Source: Acidovorax sp. Leaf191 (GTDB lineage: Bacteria; Pseudomonadota; Gammaproteobacteria; Burkholderiales; Burkholderiaceae_C). From it: a DNA stretch of 60,090 nt. The translations under genes and the position numbers were made by a program. Of this stretch, positions 55,414-60,090 are shown one piece after another; position 1 is the stretch's first letter; the number at the start of each line of letters is the position of its first letter. The stretch lies in NCBI RefSeq assembly GCF_001424425.1, contig NZ_LMPT01000001.1, positions 1,200 to 61,289 on the forward strand. Direction: 5' to 3'. The notes beneath the pieces were generated by a model. That model ran no database searches and was not told the DNA's origin. It saw only the letters and a program-made list of their open reading frames with translations.

Positions 55414-55438
55414 AAAAGGGGCATCACGCCCCTTTTTT
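55414..55438 (+). terminator. Intrinsic terminator behind gatB
   Basis: Stem aaaaggggc/gccccttttt-type (55414-55422 with 55428-55436), loop atcac, then TT. The A-tract on the left allows it also to end the convergent minus-strand gene. Confidence 0.88.
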
Positions 55439-55492
55439 CGTGCCGTCGCCCCGCTGCGCGCAGGCCGGATACAAGCTCTTTGAATCTACCGC

Positions 55493-56203
55493 CTAGCGTG
55501 ACGCCGCGGGCGCAGCAAGCTCTCCTGCGCCGGTGGCCGCAGGTGCCAGTGCCGGTGCCCGCTGCGACTCCCACAGCTTGCGCAGCAACGCCAGTTCGGT
55601 ATCGAAGCGCTGGTGCACACGGCGCTTTTCCTGATCCTGCCCGGCCAAAAAGCGTTGCTGTTCGGCGATGCTGTCTTCGTTTTCCGCGATCTTGCGGCGC
55701 AGCGTCATGGGCGCCTTGTTGGGGTCCTTCTTGTAGAACTCCATTTCGGTATCGAAGCCTTTGCGCTGCTGCTTGAGTTCGGCAATGCGCTTTTCTGCCG
55801 TGGCCGTGACGTCGTCCACCAGTTGGATGGCGGCGGCGCGTTCGACATCGTGCGTGGCCTTGTCGGGGTAGCGGGCCGTGAGTACCCGCTCGCGGCGGCG
55901 CTCCTCGACGACACGGGCGCGCTCTTCGGCCTCCTTGCGGCGTTGCACTTCCTGGGCCGCACGCTCGTTCTCCGTGAGCGACGGGCCGATCTGGCGGCGG
56001 ACCGTGCCCATCGGGCTCAGTTCACGCTGTTCGCGGTCCAGGCATTCCGGAATGGGGCGGTCGGCCGTGAGCTTGCGCCCGTTGCGATCCACACAGGTAT
56101 AGATGCCACCGCTTGGCGGCTGCTGCGCGCGCGAGAGATCCGCGACCAGGGTGGCGCACAACACCGTACCGACGATCCACGCCGACCTGCTCAAATCATT
56201 CAC
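55493..56203 (-). CDS. DUF4124-like secreted coiled-coil protein
   Basis: A 236-residue protein with a signal peptide (residues 1-26, ending RAQ). A DUF4124-like segment follows (GGIYTCVDRNGRKLTADRPI, then PECLDREQRELS), with two cysteines. The middle is a long charged coiled coil (about residues 75-225), and the tail is Ala/Pro-rich. Periplasmic, role unknown. Its start overlaps the pyrE stop by four bases, so it is co-transcribed with pyrE. Confidence 0.8.
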   Translation of the reverse strand: MNDLSRSAWIVGTVLCATLVADLSRAQQPPSGGIYTCVDRNGRKLTADRPIPECLDREQRELSPMGTVRRQIGPSLTENERAAQEVQRRKEAEERARVVEERRRERVLTARYPDKATHDVERAAAIQLVDDVTATAEKRIAELKQQRKGFDTEMEFYKKDPNKAPMTLRRKIAENEDSIAEQQRFLAGQDQEKRRVHQRFDTELALLRKLWESQRAPALAPAATGAGELAAPAASR

Positions 56204-56898
56204 CCTTCATTGACGCCATACCGCTGGCGGTATGCCAGCACATTTTCGTGATGGGAACGCATCCCCTCCCCCCCGTTTTGCGAGAGATACAGCAATAAGT
56301 CTGCCAGCCGCGCGATCGTGCACACCTGCATGCCCAGTTGCTGGCGCACATACTGGACCGCGCTGTGGTCCACGTCCTGGCCATTCTCGGTGGCTTTCTC
56401 CTGACGGTCCAGCGCAATGGCTACCGCGTGCGGGGTGGCACCGGCCGCGCGGATGATGGCGATCGACTCGCGGGCTGCCGTGCCGGCGGACATCACGTCG
56501 TCCACGATGAGCACGCGGCCCTTCAGGGGCGCTCCCACCAGGCTCCCGCCCTCGCCGTGGTTTTTGGCCTCCTTGCGGTTGTACGCAAAAGGCACGTTGC
56601 GCCCCAGCCGCGCCAGCTCCACGGCGACGGTGGCGGCCAGGGGAATGCCCTTGTAGGCCGGACCGAAGACCATGTCGAATTCGATGCCGCTGGCGATCAG
56701 GGCTTTTGCATAGAATTCCGCCAGCCGGCCCATCTTGCTGCCATCGTCGAACAGTCCCGCATTGAAGAAGTACGGGCTCAAGCGACCGGCCTTGGTCTTG
56801 AATTCGCCGAAGCGCAGCACCCCCGATTCGACCGCAAAACGTACAAAATCCTGCGCCAGCTGGCCCTGACCATCTTTTTGTGCGCCAACATCCACCAT
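56200..56898 (-). CDS. pyrE: Orotate phosphoribosyltransferase
   Basis: A 232-residue enzyme that makes orotidine 5'-phosphate in pyrimidine synthesis. The PRPP motif is RVLIVDDVMSAGTA near residues 130-143; FNAGLFDDGSKMGRL and FAYNRKEAKNHGEGG are also typical. The start at 56898 (MVDVGAQKDG) has AAGGA seven bases upstream. Its start codon shares the palindrome CATG with the divergent exonuclease gene, so its promoter must lie inside that gene. Confidence 0.97.
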   Translation of the reverse strand: MVDVGAQKDGQGQLAQDFVRFAVESGVLRFGEFKTKAGRLSPYFFNAGLFDDGSKMGRLAEFYAKALIASGIEFDMVFGPAYKGIPLAATVAVELARLGRNVPFAYNRKEAKNHGEGGSLVGAPLKGRVLIVDDVMSAGTAARESIAIIRAAGATPHAVAIALDRQEKATENGQDVDHSAVQYVRQQLGMQVCTIARLADLLLYLSQNGGEGMRSHHENVLAYRQRYGVNEG

Positions 56899-57712
56899 GG
56901 GAAAATCCTTGTTCAAATTAACCAGCCTCAATCTCAATGGCATTCGCTCGGCCACCAGCAAAGGCGTGGAAAGCTGGATGGCAGCCACGCGGCCGGATTG
57001 TATTTGCGTGCAGGAAGTCAAAGCCCAGGCGGCCGACATCGCCAACCGCTTCGAACGCGTGGCAGACCTGCAGGGGCATTTTCACTTTGCCCAGAAAAAA
57101 GGCTACTCCGGCGTGGGCATCTACACGCGCCACGAGCCGTCCGACGTGGTCGTGGGCTACGGCTCGGCCGAGTTTGACGCCGAGGGCCGCTATGTCGAAC
57201 TGCGCTTTGACACGCTCGCGCGCAAGCTGTCGATCATCAGTGCGTACTTCCCCAGCGGCTCGTCGGGCGAGGAGCGCCAGCTGGCCAAGTTCCGCTTTCT
57301 GGCGGAGTTCCATCCCCATCTCATGCGCACCAAGGGCGAACGCGAGTTCATCCTGTGCGGCGACATCAACATCGCCCACCAGCAGATCGACCTCAAGAAC
57401 TGGCGCAGCAACCAGAAAAACAGCGGCTTCCTGCCCGAAGAGCGTGCGTGGATGACAAAGTTGTTACACACAACTGATGAAGGCGGCGGGCTCATCGACG
57501 TTTACCGTCAGTTACAACCCACGGCCACCGACACGGCCTACACCTGGTGGAGCAATCGCGGCCAGGCGTATGCGAACAACGTGGGATGGCGGCTGGACTA
57601 CCACCTGGCCACGCCGGCATTGGCAGCGCTGGCGCGCAGCGAGTCCATCTACAAGGGCGAGAAGTTTTCGGACCATGCGCCCATCACGGTGGACTACGAC
57701 TTCAGCCTGTAG
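56897..57712 (+). CDS. xth: Exodeoxyribonuclease III
   Basis: A 271-residue AP endonuclease/3'-5' exonuclease of the EEP fold: LTSLNLNGIRSA, VQEVKAQ (metal Glu), LCGDINIAH, and SDHAPITVDYD with the catalytic His. It repairs abasic sites. ATG 56897 is listed, but the true start may be the TTG at 56909 (FKLTSLNLNG), which matches the family better and would leave a few bases between it and pyrE. Confidence 0.94.
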   Translation: MGKSLFKLTSLNLNGIRSATSKGVESWMAATRPDCICVQEVKAQAADIANRFERVADLQGHFHFAQKKGYSGVGIYTRHEPSDVVVGYGSAEFDAEGRYVELRFDTLARKLSIISAYFPSGSSGEERQLAKFRFLAEFHPHLMRTKGEREFILCGDINIAHQQIDLKNWRSNQKNSGFLPEERAWMTKLLHTTDEGGGLIDVYRQLQPTATDTAYTWWSNRGQAYANNVGWRLDYHLATPALAALARSESIYKGEKFSDHAPITVDYDFSL

Positions 57713-57727
57713 GGAGCCCGCGCGCTG

Positions 57728-58588
57728 TCAATGGCGCTCGCGGATTACCGCATTGACCTCCGCGCCGTAGATCAGCGTCGTCGCGCTCGCGTACAAAAAC
57801 ACGAGGGTGGCGACCACGCCCGCAAAGCTGCCGTAGATCAACACCAACTTGCCCGCGGTGCGCAGGGTGTACGACAGCGTGGCCGCAGCGACCACCCACA
57901 GCGCTGCGCCGACCAGGGCGCCCGGCAGCACCGTGGCCACGCGCTGTGGAATGTCCGGCAACCAGCCATACAGCAGCGCATACAGCACGACCAGCGTGAG
58001 GTAGGCGGCCCCATAGCGCACGCTGTCGTACAGCCAGATCGCCTCGTCGCCGTCGGCCGCGACATTGGTGACCACGAACTGCCAGATGCGCGGCATGACG
58101 ATCACGGAACTGAACACCAGCAGCAGACCCGACCCCACCACCACGGTGAACAGCGTGGACTTGATGCGCGCCTTCCAGAACGGCAGACCCCGGTCGATGC
58201 CGTACGAGCGGTTGAGCGCCGAGCGCACCGCCTGCATGCCGGAGGAACCGGTCCACAGCGTGATGGCCAGCCCCACGGTGAGCAGCGCCTCGTTGCGCTG
58301 GGCCAGCACCTGCTGCACCACGGGTTGCATCACATCGCGCACCAGCTGCGGCGCGTAGCCCAGCACCCGTTCGGCCAGCGCGGCCGCGTCGCCGGGCTGG
58401 CCGACAAAGCCCGCCGCTGCCGATAGCAGCAGCAACAGCGGGAACATCGCCAGCACGGCAGAAAATGCCAGGCTGCCCGCCTGGTTGGCGCTCTGGTGCA
58501 AGACGTAATTGCGCACGGCCACCAAAAGCACACCCACCACCGGGAGCTCGGTAATGGCACGGCCCAGGCGCCGCAGGCCCTGCATCAT
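57728..58588 (-). CDS. YihY/BrkB-family membrane protein
   Basis: A 286-residue protein with six helices. Marks: QAGSLAFSAVLAMFPLLLLL and TWRT-like TLWTGSSGMQAVRSALNRSY, plus YGSFAGVVATLVFLYASAT near the end. The family was named from a Bordetella serum-resistance protein, but its function is not established and it is not an RNase. Its start overlaps the PNPOx-fold gene stop, so the two form an operon. Confidence 0.9.
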   Translation of the reverse strand: MMQGLRRLGRAITELPVVGVLLVAVRNYVLHQSANQAGSLAFSAVLAMFPLLLLLSAAAGFVGQPGDAAALAERVLGYAPQLVRDVMQPVVQQVLAQRNEALLTVGLAITLWTGSSGMQAVRSALNRSYGIDRGLPFWKARIKSTLFTVVVGSGLLLVFSSVIVMPRIWQFVVTNVAADGDEAIWLYDSVRYGAAYLTLVVLYALLYGWLPDIPQRVATVLPGALVGAALWVVAAATLSYTLRTAGKLVLIYGSFAGVVATLVFLYASATTLIYGAEVNAVIRERH

Positions 58589-59121
58589 GGGCGAAGGCGC
58601 CCTTCCACCGAGTCGTCCAGCGTCTTGCCGATGGCCGCGCCAATCACCATCTTGGTGGCAGCGACCAGGCTGCCGTGTTTGGTGTCCCAGTAGTAGCCCG
58701 ACACGGGCGCGACTTCGATCACGGTGATGCGCGGATCGTGCTTTCCTTCGGTGAACCAGGTTTTCATGATGGGATCCCAGAGCTCATCGATCAAGGCCTG
58801 GTCACGGTGGATGCTGGCGGTGCAGTCCAGCACCAGAAAGCCCGAGTGCTTGGAACCCTGCATGAAGATCCGCACTTTGGGGTCTGCTTCGATCTCGCGG
58901 TTCTTGTGGCTGTCGGACGCGCTCAGAAACCACAGGTGGCCGGCTTCGTCCACCTTCTCCACGCCCATGGGCCGCGTCCCGCCCGTTTCACTGTGGGGAG
59001 CGTTGGTGCAAAAGAAGCACGACTGGGCATCCTCGGCCATGTCCCGGATGCGCTGCGTGGCATCGTCTCCGGTCAAGTGCTTGTGGGTGTCCTCGGGCTG
59101 GTTCTGGTTGATCGAGTCCAT
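58585..59121 (-). CDS. Pyridoxamine 5'-phosphate oxidase-fold stress protein
   Basis: A 178-residue protein of the general stress protein 26 type: CFFCTNAPHSETGGTRPMGV, WFLSASDSHKNREIEADPKV and WFTEGKHDPRITVIEVAPV. It probably binds FMN or a related flavin. The start at 59121 (MDSINQNQPEDTH) has GGAGA upstream. It is the first gene of the pair with the BrkB-like protein. Confidence 0.9.
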   Translation of the reverse strand: MDSINQNQPEDTHKHLTGDDATQRIRDMAEDAQSCFFCTNAPHSETGGTRPMGVEKVDEAGHLWFLSASDSHKNREIEADPKVRIFMQGSKHSGFLVLDCTASIHRDQALIDELWDPIMKTWFTEGKHDPRITVIEVAPVSGYYWDTKHGSLVAATKMVIGAAIGKTLDDSVEGRLRP

Positions 59122-59230
59122 GGCAATCTCCGAATGGGAATGAAAGGCGAGATTGAGCCTGACCCGCCTGACCGGCACTGTAGGAGCCGGTCCCTTGCCA
59201 TTGCCCTCTGGCTGCGCTGGACAGTGCGCC

Positions 59231-59506
59231 TTATGGGATCAGGAACTGCTCGCGGTCTTTGCCGGCAATCCATTTCGGCGGCTTGCCACGGCCGGTCCAG
59301 GTGGAGCCGGATTGCGGATCGTGGTACTTGGCGGGGACCTTCTTGGGGTCGGGTGTCCAGGGAAACACCTGCTGTGCCGTGAAGTCGAATTCCTTGATCA
59401 ACTGTTTGACGGTTTCCAGCGCAGCGGAGGCTTCCGCCTTGCGGGCTTTGTGGATCTGCTCGTCGAGGTTGCGCTTTTGCGCAAGGAGTTCTGCGTAGGT
59501 GGTCAT
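59231..59506 (-). CDS. H-NS-family nucleoid protein
   Basis: A 91-residue protein: helical N-terminal oligomerisation part (YAELLAQKRNLDEQIHKARK) and the C-terminal H-NS DNA-binding motif YHDPQSGSTWTGRGKPPKWI. It is shorter than E. coli H-NS but of a size common in betaproteobacteria. It would silence AT-rich, acquired DNA such as the islands in this window. The start at 59506 is chosen because upstream frame is shadow. Confidence 0.93.
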   Translation of the reverse strand: MTTYAELLAQKRNLDEQIHKARKAEASAALETVKQLIKEFDFTAQQVFPWTPDPKKVPAKYHDPQSGSTWTGRGKPPKWIAGKDREQFLIP

Positions 59507-59576
59507 CGGGAAATCAGGGTTCAAGAGGATGTCGTGGTGGTGAAGCGCGGCGGCACGCCTGCATGACGCGTCGAAT

Positions 59577-59801
59577 TCATGCGGACTGTGCGTTGGCACG
59601 TGGTTCTGCGCAGGCGCCTTCGCGCCACGCTTTCACGTCGGCGAACTCGTGCGAGCACCCGGTGCATTGCAGGCGCTCGGTGTAGCGCATGACGCCACCG
59701 CCATCGCGGGCCACCACGCGGTGGTAGCTGGTGGCGCCGCAAATGCCACACCGGCTGGGAAGGGAGGAGGAAGTGCTGTGCATCTGCGGCGATTTTCCCA
59801 T
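59577..59801 (-). CDS. Small zinc-ribbon protein
   Basis: A 74-residue protein with two CxxC pairs (CGICGATSY and LQCTGCSHEF, 24 residues apart), which would bind zinc. The start is either 59801 or the in-frame ATG at 59783 (MHSTSSSLP). Function unknown; it lies 70 bp upstream of the H-NS-like gene on the same strand. Confidence 0.75.
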   Translation of the reverse strand: MGKSPQMHSTSSSLPSRCGICGATSYHRVVARDGGGVMRYTERLQCTGCSHEFADVKAWREGACAEPRANAQSA

Positions 59802-60007
59802 TAACCACGAAGGGCTGAGATCTCGCCCGGATTGTTCTCAATACTGGAACAGTCAGTTCGCGACTGGGTGGTTTTTCTCTGGACACCACCGGCGTACAGT
59901 TCAATCCATCGATGAGCCGAACCCGCAAGGCGACTCACCGAACCCGGTTCAGGAATGGTTTTTGTACCGGCTTTATTGAGACGCTTTTAACTTCAAGGAC
60001 TTTCATC

Positions 60008-60090
60008 ATGAACAACACCGCACGTTTCCTCTCCATCGCCGCTGTCGCTGCCTTCGCTTCCTTTGGCGCCCAAGCCGACGAAGCCGACGC
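60008..60090 (+). CDS. DUF4148-family secreted protein, N-terminal fragment
   Basis: Only 27 codons are present; the gene runs off the right edge. MNNTARFLSIAAVAAFASFG followed by AQADEADA is a signal peptide and the start of a small periplasmic DUF4148-type protein common in Comamonadaceae. AAGGA lies ten bases before the ATG. Confidence 0.75.
   Translation, partial: MNNTARFLSIAAVAAFASFGAQADEAD

Overview
The window looks like chromosomal DNA of a betaproteobacterium of the family Comamonadaceae, most like Acidovorax. This rests on high GC, the gene families present (H-NS-like short protein, DUF4148 protein, DcaP-type porin, HemJ/HemB pair) and dispersed intergenic repeats of a kind I associate with that family. 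No plasmid, phage, insertion sequence, CRISPR array, rRNA or tRNA gene was found. I made no database search; names come from motifs and family recall.

Layout. 1-3705: the str operon on the minus strand (rpsL, rpsG, fusA, start of tuf) with its promoter. 3967-8110: minus-strand genes for a D,D-carboxypeptidase, a small hydrolase, a thioredoxin-like ferredoxin, a VanZ protein and HemJ. 8213-8312: a candidate 100-nt small RNA between hemJ and hemB. 8546-15334: hemB, a CorA transporter, a low-GC membrane gene, a DUF72 protein, a secreted amidohydrolase, a dienelactone hydrolase and an SDR. 15508-20971: marC followed by the creB-creC two-component system and creD, which has a perfect CreB box upstream. 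21061-24328: diguanylate cyclase, bacteriohemerythrin and two stress-type small proteins. 24329-27780: a DUF1800/DUF1501 secreted pair. 27781-29260: an AT-rich island with a lysozyme-like protein and a tightly linked periplasmic protein. 29438-35939: an NDH-2-like dehydrogenase and an MCE/Mla-type lipid transport operon. 36221-41611: GMC oxidoreductase, small proteins, amtB with sigma-54 and NtrC sites, and a TSUP permease. 41838-45651: an amino-acid-type ABC importer plus porin, preceded by a Fur-like box and a possible attenuator. 47047-51882: mreBCD-PBP2 shape operon. 52087-55368: gatCAB. 55493-60090: a DUF4124-like protein, pyrE, exonuclease III, BrkB, a PNPOx-fold protein, H-NS-like protein, a zinc ribbon and the start of a DUF4148 gene.

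The most unusual content is non-coding. A stop-proximal repeat (about 80-150 bp, eleven copies) lies directly behind stop codons, always in the same orientation relative to the gene, and in two cases supplies the stop codon. A second repeat (eight copies, two conserved blocks) is mostly intergenic but has been captured in coding sequence three times, twice in signal peptides. The candidate small RNA has a promoter, three hairpins with a CCUCCC loop and an intrinsic terminator.

Functionally the window combines translation (str operon, gatCAB), cell-wall growth and its sensing (PBP5/6-type enzyme, MreBCD/PBP2, CreBC/CreD), heme synthesis (HemB/HemJ), outer-membrane lipid traffic (MCE operon) and nutrient uptake with legible control sites (NtrC for ammonium, Fur for the ABC/porin operon).
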